Shown in pieces: positions 1 through 13,000 of a DNA stretch of 64,000 nucleotides. The stretch spans positions 1-64,000 of the forward strand of contig BQMF02000283.1 in the NCBI GenBank assembly GCA_027922465.2, in the 5' to 3' direction. The DNA comes from Turritopsis dohrnii. Lineage: Eukaryota > Cnidaria > Hydrozoa > Anthoathecata > Oceaniidae. Both the position numbers and the translations under genes were made by a program. Every line of letters begins with the position of its first letter. Position 1 is the stretch's first letter. Below the pieces are notes generated by a model that made no database searches, was not told where the DNA came from, and was given only the letters and a program-made list of their open reading frames with translations.

Positions 1-3000
1 TAGGGAAACTTTATGGGCCACTCCAGCAGTATTTGGCCACACAAAAGGGAATTGTAAACAACAAACATAATCAAACAATAAAACAGCAATTATCCATCAA
101 ATTTTGAAAGAAACGTACCGTTAGATAAATTCCAATATTGGATAAACCTACTGTCTATAATGAATTTCAACAAAATCCATAACTAACTGTGGCACTAGGA
201 ATACAAGACAATTTCTTTCTTTGTGGTGACGTCAATCCAAATAAAAATGGAAAACACCCGCATTTAGAGAACAAACTTGTTAAAGCAGAAGTATTATTCG
301 GCATGTTCCATCTATATTTGGCCACAAAGTAAGGAACTGTGAACACCATGTAAAATAAAACACTTCGCTTAAACCATGCAAATTTAAAACAATTTCTTGT
401 TGTGTGGTGACGCCAATCCAAATACCCTTGGAGAAGAGCCTTAAAAATGGACAAAGCAGGCATTAAGGAAACTTTATGGGCCACTCCAGCAGTATTTGGC
501 CACACAAAAGGGATTTGTAAACAAGAAACATAAGTAAAGAATAACACAGTAATAGGCCATCTAACTTTCACAGAAACGAACCGTTAGATAAACCCCACAG
601 TACTGTTTATAATGAATTTCAACAAAATTCATAACTTAACACTGGCAGTAGGAATACAAGACAATTTCTTTTTGTGTGGTGACGTCAATCCAAATACCCT
701 TGGAGGAGAGCCTTAAAAATGGACAAAGCAGGCGTTAGGAAAACTTTTATTAGCCAATTCCAGCTGCATTTGGCCACACAAAAGGGAATTGTAAACAACA
801 AACATAATCAAACAATAAAACAGCAATTATCCATCAAATTTTGAAAGAAACGTACCGTTAGATAAATTCCAATATTGGATAAACCTACTGTCTATAATGA
901 ATTTCAACAAAATCCATAACTAACTGTGGCACTAGGAATACACGACAATTTCTTTCTTTGTGGTGACGTCAATCCAAATAAAAATGGAAAACACCCGCAT
1001 TTAGAGAACAAACTTCTTAAAGCAGAAGTATTATTCGGCATGTTCCATCTAAATTTGGCCACAAAGTAAGGAACTGTGAACACCATGTAAAATAAAACAC
1101 TTCGCTTAAACCATGCAAATTTAAAACAATTTCTTATTGTGTGGTGACGCCAATCCAAATACCCTTGAAGAAGAGCTTACAAATGACAAAGCAGGCATTA
1201 GGGAAACTTTATGAGGCCACTCCAGCAGTATTTGGCCGCACAAAAGGGAATTGTAAACAACAAACATAATCAAACAATAAAACAGCAATTATCCATCAAA
1301 TTTTGAAAGAAACGTACCGTTAGATAAATTCCAATATTGGATAAACCTACTGTCTATAATGAATTTCAACAAAATCCATAACTAACTGTGGCACTAGGAA
1401 TACAAGACAATTTCTTTCTTTGTGGTGACGTCAATCCAAATAAAAATGGAAAACACCCGCATTTAGAGAACAAACTTCTTAGAGCAGAAGTATTATTCGG
1501 CATGTTCCATCTATATTTGGCCACAAAGTAAGGAACTGTGAACACCTTGTAAAAATAATAATTCGCTTTAACCATGCAAATTTAAAACAATTTCTTGTTG
1601 TGTGGTGACGCCAATCCAAATACCCTTGGAGAAGAGCCTTAAAAATGGACAAAGCAGGCATTAGGGAAACTTTATGGGCCACTCCAGCAGTATTTGGCCA
1701 CACAAAAGGGATTTGTGAACAAGAAACATAAGTAAAGAATAACACAGTAATAGGCCATCTAACTTTCACAGAAACGAACTGTTAGATAAACCCCACAGTA
1801 CTGTTTATAATGAATTTCAACAAAATTCATAACTTAACACTGGCAGTAGGAATACAAGACAATTTCTTTTTGTGTGGTGACGTCAATCCAAATACCCTTG
1901 GAGGAGAGCCTTAAAAATGGACAAAGCAGGCGTTAGGAAAACTTTTATTAGGCCACTCCAGCTGTATTTGGCCACACAAAAGGGAATTGTAAACAACAAA
2001 CATAATCAAACAAGAAAACAGCAATTATCCATCAAATTTTGAAAGAAACGTACCGTTAGATAAATTCCAATATTGGATAAACCTACTGTCTATAATGAAT
2101 TTCAACAAAATCCATAACTAACTGTGGCACTAGGAATACACGACAATTTCTTTCTTTGTGGTGACGTCAATCCAAATAAAAATGGAAAACACCCGCATTT
2201 AGAGAACAAACTTCTTAAAGCAGAAGTATTAGTCGGCATGTTCCATCTATAATTTGGCCACAAAGTAAGGAACTGTGAACACCATGTAAAATAAAACACT
2301 TCGCTTAAACCATGCAAATTTAAAACAATTTCTTATTGTGTGGTGACGCCAATCCAAATACCCTTGAAGAAGAGCTTACAAATGACAAAGCAGGCATTAG
2401 GGAAACTTTATGAGGCCACTCCAGCAGTATTTGGCCGCACAAAAGGGAATTGTAAACAACAAACATAATCAAACAATAAAACAGCAATTATCCATCAAAT
2501 TTTGAAAGAAACGTACCGTTAGATAAATTCCAATATTGGATAAACCTACTGTCTATAATGAATTTCAACAAAATCCATAACTAACTGTGGCACTACGAAT
2601 ACAAGACAATTTCTTTCTTTGTGGTGACGTCAATCCAAATAAAAATGGAAAACACCCGCATTTAGAGAACAAACTTCTTAGAGCAGAAGTATTATTCGGC
2701 ATGTTCCATCTATATTTGGCCACAAAGTAAGGAACTGTGAACACCTTGTAAAAATAATAATTCGCTTTAACCATGCAAATTTAAAACAATTTCTTGTTGT
2801 GTGGTGACGCCAATCCAAATACCCTTGGAGAAGAGCCTTAAAAATGGACAAAGCAGGCATTAGGGAAACTTTATGGGCCACTCCAGAAGTATTTGGCCAC
2901 ACAAAAGGGATTTGTAAACAAGAAACATAAGTAAAGAATAACACAGTAATAGGCCATCTAACTTTCACAGAAACGAACCGTTAGATAAACCTAACAGTAC

Positions 3001-3170
3001 TGTTTATAATGAATTTCAACAAAATCCATAACTAACAATGGCACTAGGAATACAAGACAATTTCTTTCTTTGTGGTGACATCAATCCAAATAAAATTGGA
3101 AAATGCCTGCATTACTAGAACAAACTCCTTAAAACAGAAGTTTTATTGGGAATGTTCCATGTACGAAAAA
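1..3170. repeat. Higher-order tandem satellite, about 1.2 kb unit
   Basis: The landmark [t/c]ataatgaatttcaac recurs at about 154, 606, 891, 1353, 1804, 2089, 2552 and 3003. The spacings are 452, 285, 462, 451, 285, 463 and 451. The three-step pattern repeats, so the unit is a higher-order repeat of about 1198 bp made of three related sub-units, present about 2.6 times and cut by the left edge of the window. Each sub-unit also contains two related halves, both carrying a ggtgacg[t/c]caatccaaata motif, so the ancestral monomer was shorter. Copies are nearly identical, which suggests recent amplification or homogenisation. Repeated minus-strand reading frames of 60-134 codons are by-products of the repeat and I do not call them genes. 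Confidence 0.93.
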
Positions 3171-4093
3171 TACAAACAGTGTTGGGTATTCTTATCAATG
3201 TATGGTCGGAAATAGCAGAAGTGTTAGGAACATTTTCAGGAGGAAAACTTTTGGCTGCAGTTGAATCTGAATCAGTGGCTCATAGTATGAACTTTTGAAG
3301 TGTTAAATAGAAATATATAAAGATTAGAAATTACCTAATTTTCAGAAACAGGCAATGTGTTGAGTTTATTCCAAGGAATGTCTTTAAAGAAGTGATGATC
3401 TTGAAAGCAACAAAGACGTGAAAGACTCAGAATTCTTCTAAATTTTAGAAGTATGGCATAAAAGTTGTAGAGGAATCACACCTTAAATGTGCACGTATAT
3501 GTTTCAAGATTACCAACAAAAATTTGCTGAAAAGCACTGTGAAAGAGTGCATTCCGTAGAAATATACACACTGTTTCAATCAAAATGATCTTATTACAAG
3601 TCACTCCTGCAGACTGGGTCACAAGATGAACAAAAGATAATGATAATGAATTATTCCAAAGCAATTTGCAGGTAAGAAGTAATTAGCATCTAAAAATGCA
3701 GGCAATCAAAACGAAGTGGGTTTGGATGAAAATTGGCATTTAAACTGAAACTAAAAGAAAAACACATTAAACGATACCTAATAACATGTACAGTGGAAAT
3801 TTTCCTTGCAAATTATGAATACACAAATGCAAATATCACCGTGTAAGGAATGTCTGTTATGTTAAGCCTTGCAACTCCAATGAACTTGGCTTGAACATCT
3901 CTATGCAATGAAATAGCAAACATAGCAAAGTAGAGAAGACAGATGAAAATGTCTATCATTAACAGCAGACCATAAAATGATCAGCAGTGGAAGGTTCACC
4001 TCTTTAGTTCATCTGTTCATCAATATCGAGGTGCTCTTAGTCTCAATCACATAAATCTTCTGCAATGCTACTTGAATGTACGGTTATTTAGTT
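3171..4093. other. Gene-poor spacer 3' of THOC6
   Basis: No convincing coding exon is seen. The stretch holds one copy of the dispersed hairpin repeat at about 3513-3620. Otherwise it is AT-rich unique-looking sequence between the satellite and the THOC6 stop codon, and probably includes the THOC6 3' untranslated region. Confidence 0.5.
3513..3620 (+). repeat. Dispersed 115-bp hairpin repeat, copy 1
   Basis: Carries the family core gagtgcatt, agaaatatacacact and atttcaat- in order, and ends near cagactgggtc. It is more divergent than the copies near 35-43 kb. Confidence 0.65.
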
Positions 4094-7000
4094 CTAACTT
4101 TTGAAGGTTAAAGAAAATGCTCTATAGTCCAAATTTGTGCTGACATCAATAAAACAAGCGTCACCACTGACAGCCAACACTCGATTCGAATTGTCATTCA
4201 CTTGTAGAGAATACACAGTTCGCGCTGTGGCCGGAAATTTCGTTCGAAACTCACCATTAATAGACCATTTGTATATATATGGCTCACTGCCTGCACTCAA
4301 TAAGAAGTCATCTTCAAACTTAAGGCATTGTGCGCATGAGGTAGGTGTTGATAATACTGCAGTTGCAGTTTTTGATCGAAGATGCCAGACGGTAGAATGT
4401 GCTGCCCCGCCAACAGCCTGAAATGAGAGTATTAACTCGAAATGGTAGCTTTTTTCAATACTTCATTTTGACAGTATATAGGGTTAAAACTTCACAGATT
4501 AAACGATTCTGTACAATCTTTCGCAAAAAAAATGCAAGAAACAAGACTCGTTAATCATTTCCCAATGAGATTTATTTCTGTATATAACAGTGTAAGGAAG
4601 ACGAGTAATAGGAAATCATTCTTTATCCTTTAACTATGTATCTAATCAAATGGCAAAATGGCAACTAAGAAAAACAGTTTTGTGACTTGCACGCGGGTTA
4701 AGCAATCATTCCACTTTTATTCCACAAAGAGTAAATGTTAAAGAAAAGCCTAAGGAATGCTATCCCTATTGCTCTATATAAAAACAAATATGAAGTAATA
4801 TAAGCTGCATAATGAATTTAAGACATACCAACCAATCTTCCATAGGATCTTTGGCTATACAACTAATCCAAGAGCCAACAGAAAGTCTGGAGGACATTTC
4901 TAATTTATTCGGTTCAAGCTGCTCTACAGAGGTGCCAGATCTCAGATCCCAAAATTTTACTACACCATCTTCACTTCCACTTACAATCTGTTTCGACTTT
5001 TTCAAATAGTCAACACAATGTATGTAGTCTTTGTGTCCTTTCAAATTGTTCTTTAATTCACCCGTAGTCAGGTCCCAAATGTAAATTAATGAATCACCGC
5101 AACCAGCCACTAACAAGTCATTCTCATCATCCAAAACAATCCCATTGGTTTCTGGACATTCAAATGGATTAGACATATGCGGAGTAAATGTCCATTGCGG
5201 TTGGGGGTTCTGCAATAAAAATTGAAATCTCATAATACCAACACAAATTATCATTAAAGAATTAATAACAAGTGAAGGGAAGATAAGCGAACAAAAGCCA
5301 TTATCATCATTACATTACATAGGTCAGACAGATTCTGATGACTCCCTTCCATGCTACCCAATTCTTACTCACATCCCTGCTGACTTTTTTTTTCTTTTTC
5401 TTTTCTTATAACTTCACTCCAAGTCTGGTGAGGGGCACTTCTTCCTAAATTGCCATTATCTGAAATATCCCTGCATTTACTAGGCCAATTGTTAATTCCC
5501 ATTATATCTACATGACCAAACCATTCCAGTAACCTATGCTATATACATTCTCTTAAGCTAATTAAACGCAAGATCCATTTCTCATCCTGCAATCATTTCT
5601 TTCTACCTTTCTAATTTTCTTTTACCCTCATAATGGTTTATGACAGTACTAAACTGCATCTGCAATCCCAATCTGCATATACCTTCTGTAATAACCTACT
5701 TAATCAAGTTTTTTATATGTGGATACTTTTTTTCTTTTGTTGCTTTTACCATTTCTGATACAATACCTTAATTTACCTAAAATTTATGGGGTAGATGGGG
5801 CTCCATTAAGCCGTGGTGAAGGCAGTCCATCTAGGAGAAGGAAAACTCTGATGTAACACCCTGAGAAAACTGTAAATCTTTATGGAGTAGGTAGGATCTT
5901 CCTACTGGCCAGCCTCGAACTCCATCTTTCTCAGTGGCTTAGTTAGAGGTAAACTCAAGTTAACCTTGTTTCTAAGCTAGGACACTGAACGCTGGTTTCT
6001 TTCACCTTTTTCTGTTTGTCTAGTTGTTGTATGTGCTCTTTGTCTGCTTGTGAACTGTCGCTGTTGTGTCGAAACTCTGGTAAGTCATCTCTTGGTGAGG
6101 GTACAACTCAAAAACTCAGTTACTGGTCTGAGGCCGGCTGATAGTTAGGAACCCGAACTTTTTTGGTAGCGCTTAAGAGAGGCTGTTCCATCAGCAGCTG
6201 TAAAATATCAGGACATTTGTTGTGCCATGTCGCGCATGGAGGGTTTCCCAGCAAATGTGTCTGGTGTGCTTTGTCGAGGCCACACCCTGAGCCTTCTGTT
6301 ACGGCAGAAGGTTTATTGATGAACCAACACTATTGACACAATCAGACTTTTTGCAAGTACATGTTATGTTTGTTCCTTTTATTTAATTTCTCTATCTAAA
6401 CTTCCCTTATGAAATGGTTAATCAAAGAAAAAACACAAAAAAACCAGCTTCAAAACCCAATTCGATTAACCCGGCCCCACTGAACATATCTTTCACAAAT
6501 GTCTGTGGTTTTCGTACAAATTTCTCTCACATTCATGCTTTCATTTCTAACAACTCTCCCGACATCCTTGCAATTTCGGAGACTAATCTGAATTCCAATA
6601 TTGACACAGAAAATGATTTTCTCTTTCAAGGTTATCTTCCTCTACGTCGTAAGGACTCTAAAACCCACATGCATGGCCTTGGTGTATACCTTCGAGACAA
6701 TTTACCTATAACTCGTGTGAGTGATCTGGAGGATCCTGATTTGCCATAAATGTGCTTTCGTCTTTCGTTGCTCCATTCAACAAGCTATCTGTTCTTTCTT
6801 TATCGATCTCCATCATCCCAAGACTGTTCTGTTATAGACTCTATATCTGAAAGTATTGACAAGGCCCTATCAATTCATCACAGTGCCAACATATTTGTTT
6901 TTGGTGACTTCAATGTTCATCATGAAAAATGGCTCAAATTCTCAAAAGGAATCTCTCACTCAGGAATTCATACTCTAAATTTTGCTCTATCTCAATCTCT

Positions 7001-10000
7001 TCACCAAATCATTGACTTCCCTACTCGCTTTCCTGATCGTGATGATCAATCTCCATCTCTACTTGATCTCTTTTTAACATCAAATCCTGATATCTGTAAA
7101 GCATCTAGCCAAGCTCCTCTTGGCAACTCTGACCATGGCGTAGTTTCTGTCTTAACATCTCTTAATTGCAAAGCTGCTTCTGAATCTCCTTTTCATCGCA
7201 CTCTCTTCAGTTATGAACGTGGTGAATGGGATAATTTTCGAGACTTTCTTCGGAATGTCCCCTGGTGCAATGTGTTTTCAAATCCAGCTGAAAAATGTGC
7301 AGAGGAAGTTACATCTTGGCTTACATCTGGTATTGAAGCATTTATCCCCAGTAGAAAATTTCGTGTTAAACCTCACTCCTCTCCCTGGTTCTCACCTGCT
7401 TGTGCTGCAGCAATTGCTCACAGAAATCTTTACTTTCATCAATATCAACGTGAGAAGTCTTCTCATAATAAGGTTCTTTTCAACCAAGCACGAAATCACT
7501 GCAAATCTGTCATTAATAATGCAAAGTCTACATATCAACAAGAAACTCGTAATCGTATCTCTTCACAAAAAATTGGCTCTCGAGATTTTTGGCGCATCAT
7601 TAAAAGTGTCACCAACAATAAAAGGTCATCCATTCCTCCCATTTTCAATGGTCCAGAGGTTTTATCATCATCTAAGGATAAAGCTGAACTCTTCTCTAAT
7701 ATTTTCAGTACTAACTCTACTCTTGATGACTCTGACCATGCTGTTCCAGGAATTTCCCTTGAGGACTAATAAAGTACTGGATAGCTGCTTTATCACACCA
7801 GCTAAAATATCTTCCATCATTTCAAATCTTGATGCTTCTAAGGCTACTGGCCTTGATGGAATTCCTGCCATCCTATTTCAAAAGTGTGCACCTGAATTAT
7901 CTCCTGTACTTTCTCGTCTATATAACAAGTGCATAGCTGAATCTTGCTTTCCTTCATCTTGGAAGTTTGCCTCTGTAATTCCAGTCTTTAAAAATTATGG
8001 TGATCGATCTAATCCACGAAATTACAGACCCATTAGTCTCCTACCAGTTATGAGTAAAATTTTTGAGGCCTTTATCAATAATGCTCTTGTTAATCACCTT
8101 GAATCTAATAACCTCTTCTCAGATTCTCAATATGGCTTTCGCTCCGAACTGCTCAACTGCTGACCTCCTTACAGTGATAACTGATAGAATTTACACTGCA
8201 TTAGATAAATCTGGGGAGGCAAGAGCTGTTGCTCTTGACATATCCAAGGCATTTGATAAAGTATGGCATAGTGGTCTTTTGAAAAAGCTTGCTGCATATG
8301 GAGTTAAGGGTCTCTTTTATGAGATGATTCGTTCCTTCCTTGGTAATCGTAGGCTTAAGGTTGTTTTAGACGGGCAATCATCATCGACACATTCCATCAA
8401 TGCAGGTGTTCCCCAAGGTTCTGTCCTTGGGCCAACCCTTTTTCTTCTTTTTATCAATGATCTGCCTGATGACATTATTTCCAAGCTTGCCATCTATGCT
8501 GATGATTCAACCATCTATTCCTGTACTCCAAAATCAGATTTGTTCAGCCAGGTAGAAATGGCAGGCGAAATTGAGTTTGATCTGCAATCTATAGTTGAGT
8601 GGGGAGAGAAATGGCTGGTCACATTCAATTCCACAAAAACGAAACTTCTATCTGTAAATCATACTAAAGATCCCTTTTTACCGTCAATTTCCATGAATGG
8701 CACCCAGTTGGAAGAAAACAACTCCTTTCGTCTCCTTGGCATCACTTTTTCACAGGACTTCTCCTGGCGTTCCTACATTGAGGCAATCGCTAAGTCAGCC
8801 TCGATGAAGGTGGGCTCCCTTCTTCGTGCAAGAGCATACCTCAGCCCTGATGCCATTCTTTACCTCTATAAATCTACTATTCGACCTTGTATTGAGTATT
8901 GTTGCCATATCTGGGGTGGTGCACCCTCTGATTCTCTAAATCTTTTAGATCGTATCCAGAAAAGAATCTGTAATGCTGTAGGTGATGAACTTGCAAGTAA
9001 ACTTGACACACTCTCCCATCGCAGATTTGTGGCATCTCTTTGCCTCTTTTATAAATACTTTTACGGAAAATGTTCAACTGAGCTCTCTTCTCTCATCCCT
9101 GCATTAAAGACTTTCAAGCGAAACACAAGATATTCATCTAATTGCCATGATCACACTGTCAGCATCCCAAAATCATCAAAGAATTTTTACCAACAAAGTT
9201 TCATTCCTCGCTCCTCCACTCTCTGGAATTCTTTACCCCAGTCTGTTTTTCCTTCTCATTATAATCTTCAACACTTTAAATGTAATGTCCATCGTCACCT
9301 TTCCTCCTTGTACCTCAATACACATTAGTGGTTTTAAACCTTGTATTGAGCGACTAATTAAAAAAAAAAAAAAAAAAAAATAACACATGATCTAATTAGT
9401 GCGCACTGGCAATTTTCAGCAAAAATTATAATTTACTTTCGTCAAATTATTAACACGTAGTCAAAATTCAGAGTAATTAATTTTAATCTAATTATTTTGT
9501 GTAGCCGAAAAATAATAATAAGTATTTTCTGGGTGAAAAAGAAGAAAGACAAAGAAATTCCTTTCGTAAATTACATTTAACTTACATTGCAAATCAAGTG
9601 GTTAAATATCAAGGATAAAAGGATCGTCATCGTCGTTGTCCACGTCATTTTCAATGTTTCACAAATTTTCGCATTCCTCATACATTCCCTGTAAAAGTTT
9701 GCATTGCGAACTTTTTGGGGGTCCGAAGCGGTAATTCCACAAACAAAGGGCTGCTTAACCATGTCAACATTCTGGGCGATGTGATCAAATGCTTCTTTCA
9801 CCCATTCCACCATTTTCTGACATGTAGGTGTGGGTATTTTAAAGGCGTTATTCATGAAATCTGGACCAGGGTGGATTGGAACTTCCCGGCACGTACATTT
9901 TTACAACATCTATTCCTATTGATATTCAAGTTATTCCAATTGAGTTGAGATGGGTGGGAGGAAATGGCTGTTACTGAGTGTTTATAGACCACCAAAACAA

Positions 10001-13000
10001 TGCTCAAAATATTTTTTAAGTAAGTTACAAGAAGCTATCATGTTTTATAGCAAATTTGATTATATCATCAGTGGTGACCTTAATAAAGAACCAACAAACC
10101 CAGAACTATCTGAATTTCTTGAAATATTGTGTTATGAATACTGGGACTGTTGAGACTGGATTAAGCAATCACCACTTGCTTATTTATACTATGCTTAAAA
10201 CTAGGTTTTAAAAACTCCCACCTAAAATTATTGACTACCGTCTATGGAAGAATTTTGACCATGACTTATTTAGAAATGATTTATCAAAGGCTCTTGATGG
10301 TATGATACATATTCAAATTTTGAAGAAGCATATACAACGCCAATAAATCTGGAGACCCTGAGGGACATGGCACATAACAGGAAACAGAGGAATTTAGTAG
10401 TGTATTTGAACAGACAAGCAAAGACATCTTACTTTAGGGATTCCATGCGTTCTAATGCCTCCTTTTGAAAATCTGTTAAGCCTTACTTTGAAACGAAGCA
10501 TGGAATTACTGAAGAAAGAATTCTGTTATTCCGAAATTAATGATGTTGTTAGTGACGAAGGAGAAATTTCATCTGTACTTAATTCGTTTTTTAATAGAAT
10601 CATTGAAAATCTTTCGATTCCAGATATTCTAGAAACTTCAGTGACAGAAAACCTTGACCCCATTTCTGCAGCTATTGCAAAATATGCTACACATCCATCT
10701 ACAGTGGCCACTAAATTCAAAGTTGTAATCTCCTCACCTTTCGAGCTTTGTTTTATCACAGTAATCTGAAACGATCAAGGAAATTTTGTCTTTGAATTCT
10801 GGTAAATCTGTCAGTGGTTCTATCTCAACCAAAGCTCTAAAGTTGGGTGTTTTTGACGAATGCAAGGGCTTTGACTAAGATTTCCAATAGCACCATAGTT
10901 CAGGAATGGTCTTTCCCAGTCGAGCTAAAGTTTGCTGATATTATCCCTGCCCATAAAAAAGGCACTAAAACTAATAAGGCAAACTACAGACCCATCAATC
11001 TGCTTCCTGCAATGTCGAAGGTGTTTGAAAGATTGATTGAACCCTTTTGTTAACTCTTGGTTGTCAAAGTATCTCAGTGGCTTTCGTTAAGGCTACAGTT
11101 GTCAGTATGCTTTAATCAATATGCTTTTAAAATGGCAATCAATTTTAAATACAAACGGCATTGTGGGAGCAGTCTTGATGGATCTTTCCAAGGCCATTGA
11201 CTGTTTGCCATATAACCTTTTAATAGCAAAACTTTCTGCTTATGGGTTTGGTATGTAATCACTCAAACTTTTGCACAATTAGCTAATTCGTCACAATCAA
11301 CGAGTCCACATAAGTTCTCTATTTATTGAATTTCTGGGGATGATTATGGGCATTCCCCAAGGCTCAGTCCTTGGCCCAATGTTATTCAACATCTTCATTA
11401 ACGACCTTTTATTTATGATACAAGAAGATATTTGAAACCTCGCTGACGATAATACCACGTACGTCTGTGGTAAGAACATAAGTTCTGTTCTTGAACGCTT
11501 AAATAATGACCTGGAAATTGCTTTGGATTGGGTCATGAATAATGGCATGGTTGCAAGCCCTGATAAATTTCAAGCAATCTTCTTAGGTACCAAAAGTGAA
11601 AGCATCACTGTTAATGTTCATTCTTGGAACATTGTCAATTCTAAGTCAGCTACACTTTTAGGTGTCACGATCCCATACACTTTTTTGATCAGTTTTTCGA
11701 GCTCTACAACATAGGTACACTTATGAGTTGCGATTCTATGATTTATTTTTCCGTCACGGGGTACGTACACGGGAATGGTGGATTTGACCTAATGTTTTCG
11801 AAGTTAAGTTCGGTAAAAAGTTTTTACCCGGGATACTAGTCTTCATAATAATGGAAGTCTGTAAGAAGGCTTCCAATAAATCATAAGAACTTATCTATCT
11901 CAAAAGCAAGCTGATCTTCTCTACTCTTTGTACATAATGTCTCCGTTTAACTACTGCCTCTTGGTGTGGATATTTTGCAGCAAAAGGGCACATAATTTAA
12001 TCAATGTAACTCATCACAAGGCCCAGTGTGCAAAGCTAAATACTTTTGCATACTCATCAGATAAGCTACTATTGATGTCCAATAGCAGTCACATCCACAC
12101 CAAGAACCTCCAGCTAATGGTCATTGAGGTATTCAAATCCCTTAACTAAATACTGAATTTATGAGAGATTATTTCATCTTAAAGGGAAACATGTACGATC
12201 TTAGACAAGGTTCTTCTATTTTTGTTCCTAAAGCAAAAACAACAAAAGCCCTGAAGTCCTTCATATTTCGTGCATCCTTAGCATGGAATCAATTACAGGA
12301 CCTTTCTAAGTTCATGTATGCACTGAAGGGACAGAAAATATTGCCAAATGCAAAAATTGTAATTAATATGTTTTAGCTTTTAACCTTTTTCTTTTATTCT
12401 TTATTTGTTTTTTGTTTTATTTTTTCTATTGTTTTTATATAGTTTGTTGCATGTTGGACTTGATTAGTATTGTATGCTATAGTTTATATCCAACTAAAAA
12501 TAAAAAATAAATAAAAAATAAATAAACATCTAATATTGACACATTTGAGAAACTTGAAACTCTTGTCAAAGAGGGAAAATTTGTTCTTATTTACCGCCTT
12601 TGAATTTATTTTCTCTTAGTCTCCACATCAAGTTCTCTTACCTTCAAAAATTAAAGTTTTCCTACTTTTCCTACCGTTCACTCCTTCAACAACTTAACAC
12701 TTTCTCTAACAGTGCTATGCTGTTTCACCACCAACTCCCCCTTTGTCATGGCAGAGGTTCAGTCTGACCACTTTTTACTGCATCTAGCAAAGATACTTCC
12801 AAAACCTTCCAAATACTTTCAACAAACTCGTAATGTAGAAGCTGAAGTTGTTTTTCAAACTACCTTCATGCAGTTTCTAAATATTTGTCCTTGGGAAGAA
12901 ATGAAAGTTTAATGGTTCTAACATTTTCTTGATCTTTACATTGTTTTATGTTGAATATGATATATTATGTTGAGTAGCCTTATCTGGTATCATTTAGAAG

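Noticed and set aside
167..2968. Repeated minus-strand frames (64-134 codons) sharing VRWPITVLFFTYVSC and similar text
   Set aside because: They follow the satellite units and differ by frame breaks between units; conservation is explained by DNA repetition, with no start context, splice pattern or family match.
4137..4421. Plus-strand frames over THOC6 exons (also 4812-5009)
   Set aside because: Antisense shadows of the WD40 exons.
9715..9948. Short frames on both strands at the start of the second LINE
   Set aside because: No family features; they lie between two retrotransposons and overlap each other on opposite strands.
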